Shown here in pieces: positions 38,989-47,615 of a stretch of 64,000 bases of DNA. The stretch is from Panacagrimonas sp965216845 (GTDB lineage: Bacteria; Pseudomonadota; Gammaproteobacteria; Nevskiales; Nevskiaceae). The position numbers and the translations under genes are program-made. The notes under the pieces were generated by a model. It was not told the origin of the DNA, made no database searches, and saw nothing but the letters and a program-made list of their open reading frames with translations. Each line of letters starts with the position of its first letter. Position 1 is the stretch's first letter. The stretch is taken from assembly GCA_965216845.1 (NCBI GenBank), contig OZ244200.1, forward strand, positions 2,232,001-2,296,000, written 5' to 3'.

Positions 38989-39037
38989 GTGTCCCAAACC
39001 AAGTGTCCCGCTGACCCAAATCAAGTGTCCGCCTACA
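38989..39037. repeat. Prophage right end with transposase-site-like repeats
   Basis: GTGTCC occurs at 38989, 39003 and 39025. The 17-base segments 38993-39009 and 39015-39031 (CCCAAAYCAAGTGTCC plus one base) agree at 15 of 17 positions and are 22 bases apart, as are adjacent MuA sites at Mu ends. The terminal bases CCTACA read TGTAGG from outside inward, giving the TG...CA ends of this transposon class. Host sequence starts at 39038. Confidence 0.8.
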
Positions 39038-39784
39038 ATCCAGGCGAATGGTGCGGCCGTTCATGTAGCCGTTTTCGATCAGAAAGGCGCAGCAGTGGGC
39101 GAACTCTTCCATGTGGCCCATGCGTTTGGGCGCTTCGATCATTTCCACCAGGGCATCCTGTACTTTCTGGTCCAGGCTGTTGACCATGGGCGTGCCGAAC
39201 AGGCCGGGGCAGATGGCGTTGACGCGAATGCCCATTGCGCCCAATTCACGCGCTGCGGGCATGTTCAGCCCCAGAACACCGGACTTGGACGCCGCGTAGG
39301 CGCACTGGCCGATCTGCCCTTCATAGGCGGCGCCGGAAGAAATGTTGATCACCACGCCGCGTTCTTCACCGTTTTCAGCCTCGTTGCGTGCCATTGTTTC
39401 GGCGCACTTGGACATCACGTTGAAGATGCCGATGAGATTGACGTTGACCACTCTGGCGAACTTTTCCAGCGCGGTCGCCTTGGCTTGCCGATCCAGGACC
39501 TTGCATGGCGCCGGAATGCCGGCGCAGTTGATCAGCACGTGAATGGCGCCGAAACGGGACAGGATTTGCGCAATGGCGGCGCTGACGCCGGCCTCGTCGG
39601 TGACATCGGCGCGTTGAAAGCTGCAGCGTTCGGCGCCAAGCCGGGTGACGGCCGTCTGACCCGCTGATTCGTCAAGGTCGATCAGCGCGATGCGGGCGCC
39701 GCGCTGGCTCAGGTATTGCGCCGTCGCAAAGCCCAGGCCGGATGCCCCGCCGGTGATGACGATTGTTTTGTCCTTGATTTGCAT
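39038..39784 (-). pseudogene. Short-chain dehydrogenase (3-hydroxyacyl-CoA dehydrogenase type-2-like), 3' end lost to prophage
   Basis: 249 native codons from ATG 39784. Classical SDR features: TGGASGLGFA near the start (NAD binding), NVNLIGIF, and the active-site SSGAAYEGQIGQCAYAASKS with Tyr-x3-Lys. It ends ...NGRTIRLD exactly at the prophage end; relatives continue with roughly six to eight residues such as GAIRMAP. The frame now runs into phage DNA and stops at 38639, adding about 132 foreign residues. The missing end should lie beyond the left prophage end. It would oxidise 3-hydroxyacyl-CoA in the beta-oxidation cluster. Activity of the fused protein is uncertain. Confidence 0.88.
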
Positions 39785-39792
39785 GGGAGTTC

Positions 39793-40938
39793 CTATCGAA
39801 AAGCCTGTACGCCGGTGAGGTTGCGGGCAATCAGCAATCTCTGGATTTCGGTGGTGCCGTCTGGAATCGGGCCGATGATGGCCTCGCGTGCGAGGCGTTC
39901 GACGATGAATTCCTTGGTGACGCCGTTGCCGCCATGAATTTGCAGTGCTTCGCGGGTGGCCCGCACGGCGATTTCCGTGCCGTACCATTTGGCCATGGCG
40001 GCTTCGCTGTCGCAGCGCAGGCCCTTGTCGATCATCTCGCCGGCGCGCAGGGTCAGCAGTCGTGCGGCGTCGATTTCGGTTGCCATCACCGCGAGCTTGT
40101 CGGCGATGAGTTGATGGCCGGCAATCGGCTTGCCGTGCTGGGTGCGCTGGGTGCTGTAGACGATGGCTTCTTCCATTGCGCGGCGGGCGATGCTGTAACC
40201 CCAGGCGGCCATGTGGCACCGGGCGCGCTCGAACAGGGTCAATGTGTTCTTCAGGCCGCGACCGATTTCGCCAATGGTGTTGCTGACCGGAACCCGCACA
40301 TCGGACAGAAAGATCTGCGAGGTAGATTGTCCGTTCAGGGCGATCTTGGGAATACCGGCGACCTCGTATCCGTGCTCCTGGCGATCCAGCAGAATGTGGG
40401 TCAGTCCGCCGCCCTCCACATTGCAGGTGCAGACCAGAAAATCAGAGTATTCGCCGTTGGTGATCCAGGTTTTCTCGCCATTGATGATCCAGTCGTCGCC
40501 GTCGCGGCGCGCGCGGGTCTTGACCGAGGCCACGTCCGATCCAACATCCGGTTCGGAAATGGCCACGCTGGCGAACAGCTCACCACGCATGAGTCCGGGC
40601 AGGTACCTTTGCTGAAGGTGCTCCGGCGCCAGCTTGTCCAGCAAGTCTGAAGCCACCACGTTGATCAGGCTGGGAAGGGCGATATCCAGCGAACTGGCCG
40701 CGACCTCCTCGAACAGGCGAAGGTGGGTGACCCAATCGCTGCCCATTCCGCCCCAGCGCGTGCCCTGCGGCGCCGTGACCAGGCCGAATTCCACCAGCTG
40801 CATCATCCAGTTTTGCATCTGTTGTCTGGGAATGGCCTGCTCGCGATAGGCCAGGAACTCGGGTTCGATCCGTTCGCGCATCAGTTTGCGGATGCCGTCG
40901 GCTGCCAGTTGTTGTTCTTCCGTCATCAGGACGCTCAT
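39793..40938 (-). CDS. Acyl-CoA dehydrogenase
   Basis: 381 residues from ATG 40938 (MSVLMTEEQQLAADGIRKLM), with CGGAG upstream; a longer frame is rejected. FAD-dependent oxidation of acyl-CoA to enoyl-CoA. Typical blocks are present: VAISEPDVGSDVASVKTRAR, GDDWIINGEKTWITNGEYSD, LTLFERARCHMAAWGYSIAR and QIHGGNGVTKEFIVERLARE with IIGPIPDGTTEIQRLLIARN. The substrate chain length cannot be read. It lies between the SDR gene and the ligase gene on the same strand. Confidence 0.93.
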   Translation of the reverse strand: MSVLMTEEQQLAADGIRKLMRERIEPEFLAYREQAIPRQQMQNWMMQLVEFGLVTAPQGTRWGGMGSDWVTHLRLFEEVAASSLDIALPSLINVVASDLLDKLAPEHLQQRYLPGLMRGELFASVAISEPDVGSDVASVKTRARRDGDDWIINGEKTWITNGEYSDFLVCTCNVEGGGLTHILLDRQEHGYEVAGIPKIALNGQSTSQIFLSDVRVPVSNTIGEIGRGLKNTLTLFERARCHMAAWGYSIARRAMEEAIVYSTQRTQHGKPIAGHQLIADKLAVMATEIDAARLLTLRAGEMIDKGLRCDSEAAMAKWYGTEIAVRATREALQIHGGNGVTKEFIVERLAREAIIGPIPDGTTEIQRLLIARNLTGVQAFR

Positions 40939-41096
40939 GGTCCGTTCTCCGTTCAAATGTTGTTGATCTTGTTCAGCGGCGCTGCGCCAAGCTCGGGCCA
41001 TGTGCAATCCATGCCGGGATGGTTGATGCTTCGGCGAAGATTTCCAAGGATCGGCGCTGCTTGGGCGGGAGCCGACGCATCGGTGAGATTCGGGCG

Positions 41097-42671
41097 TCAG
41101 TTCACCTTTCTGAAATGGTCCTGGAAATATTTTTCGCGAACCTGGCGGCGCAAGACCTTGCCGACCACGCTCAGCGGCAGGGTGTCCACGATCACCACCT
41201 GCTTGGGTGTTTTGTAGCTGCCCAGCTGTTCCTTGACATGTTGTTTGAGCGCCTCAGTGGCCAGCGTCTGGCCGGGTTTGATCACCACCTCGGCGAGAAT
41301 GGCTTCGCCCCAATCCTCATGTGGAATGCCCACAACCGCGGACATGCTCACCGCCGGGTGTGCATTGATCACCGCTTCAACTTCGTTGGCGTAGACGTTG
41401 AAACCGCCGGTAATGATCATGTCCTTCTTGCGGTCGACGATATAAACGAATCCGTTTTCGTCCAGGCGTCCGATGTCGCCGGATTTCCAGTAACCGTCGT
41501 GGAATTCTTCGGCGGTCTGTTGTGGGTTGTTGTAATAGCCCGTGCAGATGGCGCGTGATCGCAGCCAGATTTCGCCGCGTTCGCCCTGCGCGACCGGATT
41601 GCCGTGCGTATCCATGATCTGCACTTCCACGCCCGGCGTTGCACGGCCGGCCGATGCCAGGTGGGCATCGGCGCCATTGTCGAACAAGTGCTCGGCGGTC
41701 CCCATGGATGCGGCGACGCCCAGGTGCTCGGTTGCGCCGTAGACTTGCAGAAAAATGTTGCCCAACAAGGCTTGCAGGTCTTTCAACTTGCCGGGACTCA
41801 TGGGCGCTGCCCCGTAGAACATGGTCTTCAGGCTCGACAGCGGGGCGGTTTGCGCCGGCGGCATTTCCAGCAGCCGGTACAGCAGGGTGGGGACGGCAAA
41901 GGCGACGCTGATGCGTTCCTCGGCAATATGTCGGCACCAGGCCGAAAGATCAGGCTGGTTCATGGTGACGTTGCAACAGCCCTTGAACTGCGCGGCGATG
42001 AACATCATCCCGCTGCCATGGCTGAGCGGGGCGATGTGCAGCACCCTGCTTTGATCGTCAAAGACCGGATCCGCGAGCATGTAGAAGCTGTCCTTGCACA
42101 TCTGCATGTTGTCGGCGTTGTACATCGCGCACTTGCCCTGACCGGTGGTGCCGCCGGTGAAGCGCACGATCAGCAGGTCGTCGCGGTCATCGTGCTCAAC
42201 GTTCGGATTTTCCTGGCTGGCGGCGTTCACCAACTGCCAGAAATCCAGCACGTCCGGAAATTCCGCGCCCGGCGGGTCCATGCAGACGACGGTGATGCCA
42301 CGCTCGCGCAGCATCGCATGGTGGGTGCGCAGCAAGGCCGCCTCCACGAACGCGACCTTGGGCTTGACCTGATCGATCTGGGCGCTGTGAACCTCCAGGC
42401 TGTCGCGGTAATTGGTGTAGGCCGCGGTTGCTTCGCCTTTCATCGCGGTGAACCAGTGCAGCAGTGCCAGATTGTCGTTTTCCAGCATGTTGATCCAGAA
42501 ATCGCCGCGCCGCAGTTCGAGCGCGGCGTGCATCATGTTGACGATGCGATTGGTGAGCAGGTGAAATTCGGCATAGGTGTAGCGCCGGTCGCGCTCGATG
42601 TTGACGATCGCCTGGCGTGCGCCAAAAGATTCGGCGAACTGCTGACTGATGTTGGAAAAGTTGATTTTCAT
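41097..42671 (-). CDS. AMP-dependent acyl-CoA ligase
   Basis: 524 residues. Activates a carboxylic acid to its CoA thioester through an acyl-AMP. The phosphate-binding loop RFTGGTTGQGKCAMYN, the YGATEHLGV motif, the GDIGRLDENGFVYIVDRKKD hinge, ITGGFNVYANEVEAVINAHP and the C-terminal lysine region LPLSVVGKVLRRQVREKYF are all visible. It supplies substrate for the acyl-CoA dehydrogenase and thiolase in the same cluster. Similar to long-chain or aromatic/steroid acid ligases; the substrate is not determined. Confidence 0.93.
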   Translation of the reverse strand: MKINFSNISQQFAESFGARQAIVNIERDRRYTYAEFHLLTNRIVNMMHAALELRRGDFWINMLENDNLALLHWFTAMKGEATAAYTNYRDSLEVHSAQIDQVKPKVAFVEAALLRTHHAMLRERGITVVCMDPPGAEFPDVLDFWQLVNAASQENPNVEHDDRDDLLIVRFTGGTTGQGKCAMYNADNMQMCKDSFYMLADPVFDDQSRVLHIAPLSHGSGMMFIAAQFKGCCNVTMNQPDLSAWCRHIAEERISVAFAVPTLLYRLLEMPPAQTAPLSSLKTMFYGAAPMSPGKLKDLQALLGNIFLQVYGATEHLGVAASMGTAEHLFDNGADAHLASAGRATPGVEVQIMDTHGNPVAQGERGEIWLRSRAICTGYYNNPQQTAEEFHDGYWKSGDIGRLDENGFVYIVDRKKDMIITGGFNVYANEVEAVINAHPAVSMSAVVGIPHEDWGEAILAEVVIKPGQTLATEALKQHVKEQLGSYKTPKQVVIVDTLPLSVVGKVLRRQVREKYFQDHFRKVN

Positions 42672-42697
42672 TGGTCCTGTTCCGCCGTCGCCCGGTT

Positions 42698-43936
42698 TCA
42701 GATGCGGCCGAACAGGTTGACCGCGATGACGGCCTCTTCGATGCCGTACAGTCCGCCACCGTTTTCCTGAATTGCGATGCGCGCGCCTTCAACCTGTCGC
42801 GGGCCGGCCTCCCCACGCAATTGCGTCACCAGCTCATGAATCTGCCCAAGGCCGGTTGCGCCGATGGGGTGGCCCTTGGACTCCAGGCCGCCGGAAGGGT
42901 TGATCGGAATACGGCCGCCAAGGCTGAAGTCGCCGCGTTCGGCCGCGGGTCCGCCTTCACCCAAGGGTGACAGCATCAGTGCCTCGGCGTTGAGAATTTC
43001 GCCGACGGCGGTGGCATCGTGGACTTCGGCCACGTCCACATCACTGGGCGCGACGCTGGCCAGTTCGTAGGCCTTTTGCGCCGTCAGATGGGCGGCCCCT
43101 TTGCGCGGCTCGTCAGGCTCGCGTTGCACGCCGGTCTGCACCACGCTGGCCAACACCCGGATGGCGCGGCTGCTGTCAGACAGGCGAGCCAGTCCATCTT
43201 CATTACACAGCACCACGGCCGCGGCACCGTCGCTGATGGGGGAGCACATGGCGACGGTCAGCGGATAGGTGATGGGTGCGGCACTGAGAATCTCGTCCAC
43301 GCTGTAGGCCTTGCGGTATTGCGACAAGGGGTTGTGCACCGAGTGTTTATGATTCTTGGCCGCCACCGCCGCGAACTGCCGCTGGGTGGTGCCATAACGC
43401 CGCATGTGGCTGCGTGCAAAGGCGGCATATACATCCATGAACAGGCTGTACGGCTTTGGCGAGGTGCTGTCCGGTGGCGGCTCAACGCCCGCGCCCAGTG
43501 CCAACAGCGTCTGCTTGTTCTGGTCGACGGTGCTGACATCCCAGGCGCCATCGAACACGCCGAACATTTTTTTCCGGTCCTCGACCACCATTTTTTCCAC
43601 ACCCACCGCCAGCGCCACATCACAGACGCCGGCTTCCAGGGCGATGCTTGCCATGTTGAAGGCCGAGGCACCCGAGGCGCAGGCGTTCTCCACCGAATAA
43701 ACCGGCACGCCGGCGATTCCGTAGCGGCGCATGGCGATGGGGCCGGGGACCATGCTCTGCCCCTGCAGGTATCCGCCGGTGGCATTGGAGTAATACACCG
43801 CGCCGATGCTGGATTGATCCACACCGGCATCGGTCAGGGACAAGTCGAGCGCCTCGTTGACCATGTCATAGGTGGATCGCTCCGGATGACGCCCAAAGGC
43901 GGTCATACCCACACCAACCACGTAGGTCTTGCCCAT
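42698..43936 (-). CDS. Thiolase family protein (SCP-x type)
   Basis: 412 residues from ATG 43936, six bases after AGGAG; an adjacent ATG at 43939 is possible. It would cleave 3-ketoacyl-CoA or a related substrate. The nucleophilic cysteine is in SVENACASGASAFNMA (Cys near 86) and the C-terminal active-site His in ESKGHPIGATGLGQIHELV. The closing segment lacks the usual CxG motif and reads IAIQENGGGLYGIEEAV, as in SCP-2/SCP-x-type thiolases that act with lipid-transfer-like partners. It is the first gene of the cluster, divergent from the AraC-type regulator. Confidence 0.9.
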   Translation of the reverse strand: MGKTYVVGVGMTAFGRHPERSTYDMVNEALDLSLTDAGVDQSSIGAVYYSNATGGYLQGQSMVPGPIAMRRYGIAGVPVYSVENACASGASAFNMASIALEAGVCDVALAVGVEKMVVEDRKKMFGVFDGAWDVSTVDQNKQTLLALGAGVEPPPDSTSPKPYSLFMDVYAAFARSHMRRYGTTQRQFAAVAAKNHKHSVHNPLSQYRKAYSVDEILSAAPITYPLTVAMCSPISDGAAAVVLCNEDGLARLSDSSRAIRVLASVVQTGVQREPDEPRKGAAHLTAQKAYELASVAPSDVDVAEVHDATAVGEILNAEALMLSPLGEGGPAAERGDFSLGGRIPINPSGGLESKGHPIGATGLGQIHELVTQLRGEAGPRQVEGARIAIQENGGGLYGIEEAVIAVNLFGRI

Positions 43937-44091
43937 CATCGACTCCTCTTTGCTTTGATTGAACAGACGCAGGCTAGAGGCGCGCAAGCCGCAACGCCGG
44001 TCATTTGCATCAAAGGCCTGGTCATTTGGATTGCTCGTGTACGATATTTTTTCCTGACCAGCGCCGGGCAGCTGTCCAAAGAAGCCACAAA

Positions 44092-45162
44092 GTGAGCAGC
44101 AAATCCGCATTCACGATTGAACAGCCGACCATCATCGCCGGTTATGCGCTGGCGATCGCCAAGGCGCTTGATCACCACGGCCTGGATAGCGGCGCGATTC
44201 TCAAGGCGGCGGGGATTTCGCAGGCGGTACACAATGATCCGATGGTGCGCCTGCCAACCTCACAGGTGACCAGGCTTTATGCGTTGTGCGTGGAAGCAAC
44301 GGGTGATCCGTATTTCGGTTTGACCGTGGCGCGCTTCATTCACGTCTCCAATCTGCACGCTTTGGGTTATGCGCTGACCGCCAGTGCCAATCTGATGGAT
44401 TTTTGCCGGCGAGTGGAGCGATTTTTCCGGGTGGCGTCACACTCGGCGACCCCGAGCCTTGTCGTTGGCGATCAGGATGTGCGCCTGGCGTTCCAGCTGG
44501 CGACCGACGTCAGCGATCAAACGCAGGATGCATTCAGCGGATTTCTGGTGTTGGCCATGCGGCATCTGTATGGCGCCGAGTTTCGTCCGCGAACCGCAGG
44601 GTTTTGTCATCCCTGTCCGGCGGATGGACCCGGTCCCTACGAAAAATTGTTTCGCTCAGAAATTCTGTTTGACCAGCGCGACTTCTACCTGGTGCTGGAC
44701 AAGGCGCAGTTGCAGCGACCGCTGGCCGGGGCCTGCGCGGAAATCGCCCAGCTTCACGATCAGGTCGCCAATGACTATCTGGCGCGACTGGAAAAGAACG
44801 ACGTCATCGCTCAGGTGCGCCGGAAGATCATCGAGTGCCTGCCTGACGGGGATTGCGGCCGCAAACGGGTGGCCGATGCGCTGAACATGAGTCCGGCGAG
44901 TCTGCAGGCCCGGCTCACGCAGCGGAACACCAATTTTCAGGAAATCCTGGAGGAAACGCGCAAGGAGTTGGCCTGCGCCTATCTGCGATCCGCGCCCCGG
45001 TCCATTACTGAAGTGGCATTTATGGTCGGCTTCACCGATACCAGCAACTTCACGCGTGCGTTCAAGCGCTGGACCGACCAGTCGCCCAGCGAATATCGGC
45101 GCGGTTTGGACGCATGCGAATCACCGGCGCCAAAACGCCGAATCCGCGCGCAGGGCTGGTGA
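44092..45162 (+). CDS. AraC-family regulator, probable control of beta-oxidation cluster
   Basis: 356 residues from GTG 44092. The N-terminal domain (residues 5-195; IAGYALAIAKALDHHGLDSG, LPTSQVTRLYALCVEATGDP, YFGLTVARFIHVSNLHALGY) is of the arabinose-binding-like type found in OruR/ArgR-like regulators. The C-terminal AraC domain has both helix-turn-helix units (KRVADALNMSPASLQARLTQ, ITEVAFMVGFTDTSNFTRAF, KRWTDQSPSEYR). It is divergent from the thiolase-ligase-dehydrogenase cluster, with a 155-base shared promoter region, so it probably responds to a fatty acid or CoA ester from that pathway. Confidence 0.9.
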   Translation: MSSKSAFTIEQPTIIAGYALAIAKALDHHGLDSGAILKAAGISQAVHNDPMVRLPTSQVTRLYALCVEATGDPYFGLTVARFIHVSNLHALGYALTASANLMDFCRRVERFFRVASHSATPSLVVGDQDVRLAFQLATDVSDQTQDAFSGFLVLAMRHLYGAEFRPRTAGFCHPCPADGPGPYEKLFRSEILFDQRDFYLVLDKAQLQRPLAGACAEIAQLHDQVANDYLARLEKNDVIAQVRRKIIECLPDGDCGRKRVADALNMSPASLQARLTQRNTNFQEILEETRKELACAYLRSAPRSITEVAFMVGFTDTSNFTRAFKRWTDQSPSEYRRGLDACESPAPKRRIRAQGW

Positions 45163-45394
45163 TTCCCGAGCCCGAAAACCAAACGCCTTGATCCGGATCG
45201 GCGGCCGTTTGCCGCTGTGGATGTGCGAACCGACTGACCGTATCCGTTCCCTGGCTGGCGCTGGATCTGGTGTGAAGCCAATATCGACCCGGCATTGACG
45301 CCCTGTTGCCGGCGTTCGAGTCAGGCTTCGGTGGGCAGGATCGGGCAAAATGCCGGACTTTGCGGTGGCTTGTGACAAAAAGCAGAACCCGCCG

Positions 45395-46306
45395 ATGGAT
45401 GATGAACCGGCTATGGACGAACAAAAGCGTATTGACGGCAAGGCGCACGCGGCGGCTGTCACCGAAGAGGTCAGACAGGCCACGGCGGCCTTGCTGGCCA
45501 GTTGCGGGATCAAGCCCGGGTTGGCGGTGATTCTGGTTGGCGCGGACCCGGCCAGTCAGGTTTATGTGCGCAACAAGAGCAAGGCGGCGCAGGCCTGCGG
45601 ATTCCATTCGGTGCAGCACACGCTGCCGGCCGACGCCACGCTGGATACGGTACTGGCCGAGATCGATGCACTCAACCGGGACGATTCCATTCACGGCATT
45701 CTGGTGCAGTTGCCGCTACCGGCGCAGCTTGACGAGACGCAGATCACCCAGGCGGTCGCCCCGGCAAAGGATGTGGACGGTTTTCATTTTCAGAACATTG
45801 GCCGATTGCACGCCGGCCAGCTCGATCAGGCACTGCTGCCGTGCACGCCGGCGGGCTGCATGCGTTTGATTCGTCGGCGCCTGGGTGAGGATTTGTCCGG
45901 ATTGTCCGCCGTCGTGTTGGGGCGGTCGAACATCGTGGGCAAACCGATGGCGGCGCTGTTGCTGCAGGCCAATGCGACGGTGACCATCGCCCACAGCCGC
46001 ACGCGCGCGCTGCAGGATGTCGTCGGCGCGGCGGATATCGTGGTGGCCGCGGTCGGGCGCGCGCAGATGGTCAGGGGTGACTGGGTCAAGCCCGGCGCGG
46101 TGGTGATCGATGTGGGCATCAACCGCGTTGAAAATCCGCCCGGTTCGGAAAAACCAAGCCGGCTGGTGGGCGATGTGGATTACGACACAGCCGTTGCGCG
46201 CGCTGCGGCCATCACGCCGGTTCCCGGTGGCGTGGGTCCGATGACCATCGCCATGCTGATGGCCAATACGCTGCAGGCCGCGCAGCGATCGGTTCGACAG
46301 CGCTGA
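45395..46306 (+). CDS. folD: FolD bifunctional methylenetetrahydrofolate dehydrogenase/cyclohydrolase
   Basis: 303 residues from ATG 45395; ATG 45413 (297 residues) is equally possible since neither has a good ribosome site. It interconverts 5,10-methylene- and 10-formyl-tetrahydrofolate with NADP. Key motifs: YVRNKSKAAQACGF with the catalytic lysine, HGILVQLPLPAQLDE, KDVDGFHFQNIGRL, VVLGRSNIVGKPMAALLLQ (NADP binding) and ITPVPGGVGPMTIAMLMANT. It lies just before ccmA on the same strand; this may be a shared transcript or coincidence. Confidence 0.95.
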   Translation: MDDEPAMDEQKRIDGKAHAAAVTEEVRQATAALLASCGIKPGLAVILVGADPASQVYVRNKSKAAQACGFHSVQHTLPADATLDTVLAEIDALNRDDSIHGILVQLPLPAQLDETQITQAVAPAKDVDGFHFQNIGRLHAGQLDQALLPCTPAGCMRLIRRRLGEDLSGLSAVVLGRSNIVGKPMAALLLQANATVTIAHSRTRALQDVVGAADIVVAAVGRAQMVRGDWVKPGAVVIDVGINRVENPPGSEKPSRLVGDVDYDTAVARAAAITPVPGGVGPMTIAMLMANTLQAAQRSVRQR

Positions 46307-46323
46307 GCCAACGCCGTATCCCA

Positions 46324-46917
46324 GTGTCGGCTCAACCCTTACTGCTGGCGCAGGCGCTGCGGATCGGTCGCGGTGACCGGGTGGTGCTGCCGGCGGTGGA
46401 TCTGCGGGTCGATGCCGGTGATCTGCTGCTGCTCAAAGGACCGAACGGCGTCGGCAAGACCTCGCTGCTGGAGGTATTGGCCGGCTTGCGCAAACCCCTG
46501 TCCGGTTCGCTCCAGCGACCGGCGCACCAGGCCGTGCACTGGGTGGGTCACCGCAACGCCATTCACAGCGATCTGAGTCCGGTTGAAAACCTGCGTTACT
46601 GGTGTGAATTGCAGGGGTGTCCCGACGCCAATATCACCGCCGCCCTGGCGCGCCTGCAGGTCAGGTTCTGGGCCAGGCGTGCGTCGGGCCGCCTGTCCGC
46701 CGGCCAGCGCCGACGCATCGCACTGGCGCGATTGCTGATCGAACACCGACCGCTGTGGTTGCTGGACGAACCAATGAGTGCGCTGGACGTTCAGCTCACC
46801 GTTGTATTCGGTGACATGCTGGGCGAGCATCTGGCACGCGGCGGAGCGGCGATATTGACCAGTCACCAGGCCTTGCCCGGTGACATCAGCCGCCTGCGGG
46901 TGATGGAGTTGGCATGA
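46324..46917 (+). CDS. ccmA: Heme exporter ATPase CcmA
   Basis: 197 residues from GTG 46324. ABC-transporter ATPase of the CcmABCD complex, which releases heme-loaded CcmE for cytochrome c maturation. Walker A (LKGPNGVGKTSLLEVLAGL), the signature (GRLSAGQRRRIALARLLI) and Walker B (PLWLLDEPMSALDVQ) are visible, and the length is the usual 200 residues. The stop overlaps ccmB by four bases. Confidence 0.94.
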   Translation: MSAQPLLLAQALRIGRGDRVVLPAVDLRVDAGDLLLLKGPNGVGKTSLLEVLAGLRKPLSGSLQRPAHQAVHWVGHRNAIHSDLSPVENLRYWCELQGCPDANITAALARLQVRFWARRASGRLSAGQRRRIALARLLIEHRPLWLLDEPMSALDVQLTVVFGDMLGEHLARGGAAILTSHQALPGDISRLRVMELA

Positions 46918-47582
46918 CCGGCAGCTTTGTGGCCACACTCAGACGCGAGTTGCGCATCGCCGCCAGACACGGGTCGGAATGGCTGTTGCCGCTGATCTTT
47001 TTCGCGGTGGTGGTGATGTTGTTTGCACTCGGCGCCAAGCCCAAAGACCCCAGCCTGCAGGCGTTCGCGCCGTCGATTCTGTGGGTTTGCGCCTTGCTCG
47101 CCGCCTTGTTGACCACCGAGCGCCTGTTTCGCGCCGACTTCGACCAGGGCTTGCTCGAACAATTGTTCCTGAGTCCAACGCCGGCGATGGTTCCGGTCTG
47201 CGGCAAACTGCTTTCGCACTGGCTGTTGACCGGCCTGCCGATGTGTCTGATGAGTCTGCCTTTGTCCATGCAGCTGAGTCTGAACGGCGCGGCCACCCAG
47301 ACTCTGGTTCTGAGCTTGCTGCTGGGTACGCCAATACTGAGCTTGCTGTCGGCGTTTGTTGCCGCCTTGACCCTGGGGCTGCCGCGCGCCGGCATGTTGT
47401 TGCCGGTGTTGGTCTTGCCATTGCTGGCGCCGGTGGTGATCTTTGGCGCCGGCGCGGTGCGCGCCACGCAGGGCGGAGCCGAGGCATCGGGTCCGATATA
47501 CTTGCTCGCTGCTTTGCTGGCGCTGTCCGTGACCTTGCTGCCGTGGGCAACAACCGCCGCGCTGAAAAATGCTTTCGATTGA
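46914..47582 (+). CDS. ccmB: Heme exporter membrane protein CcmB
   Basis: 222 residues with six hydrophobic segments; starts TGSFVATLRRELRIAARHGS, then FFAVVVMLFALGAKPKDPSL and FRADFDQGLLEQLFLSPTPA, the family pattern. It is the permease partner of CcmA in the inner membrane. ATGA overlap with ccmA; 33 bases separate it from ccmC. Confidence 0.94.
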   Translation: MTGSFVATLRRELRIAARHGSEWLLPLIFFAVVVMLFALGAKPKDPSLQAFAPSILWVCALLAALLTTERLFRADFDQGLLEQLFLSPTPAMVPVCGKLLSHWLLTGLPMCLMSLPLSMQLSLNGAATQTLVLSLLLGTPILSLLSAFVAALTLGLPRAGMLLPVLVLPLLAPVVIFGAGAVRATQGGAEASGPIYLLAALLALSVTLLPWATTAALKNAFD

Positions 47583-47615
47583 TTTCGTCGCGTTCTGGAC
47601 TTCTTATTCGCGCTC

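Larger units (their letters stand above)
1..39037. mobile_element. Mu-like transposable prophage (left end outside window)
   Basis: The element contains a DDE transposase (MuA), its AAA ATPase partner (MuB), a CI-type repressor, Ner-like and Mor-like regulators, Gam, GemA, and homologues of Mu packaging proteins gp25 to gp30, together with a siphophage-type tail module. The right boundary is placed at 39037 because the plus strand ends there in ...CCTACA (TGTAGG... when read inward), preceded by repeated GTGTCC motifs, and an intact host reading frame starts at 39038. The left boundary is not visible: the MuF gene runs off position 1. The genome is therefore longer than 39 kb. No tyrosine or serine integrase is present, which agrees with replicative transposition. 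The single immunity region argues for one element, not two abutting prophages. Confidence 0.93.

Noticed and set aside
1..39037. Two adjoining prophages instead of one
   Set aside because: There is one repressor, one transposase, one Mor, one terminase and one capsid gene, and both late modules share a palindrome; nothing is duplicated. The missing left end keeps some doubt.
38639..40219. A 526-codon minus-strand frame covering the SDR gene
   Set aside because: Its first 145 codons are a shadow of the acyl-CoA dehydrogenase gene and its last 132 are prophage DNA; the native gene starts at 39784 and is interrupted at 39038.
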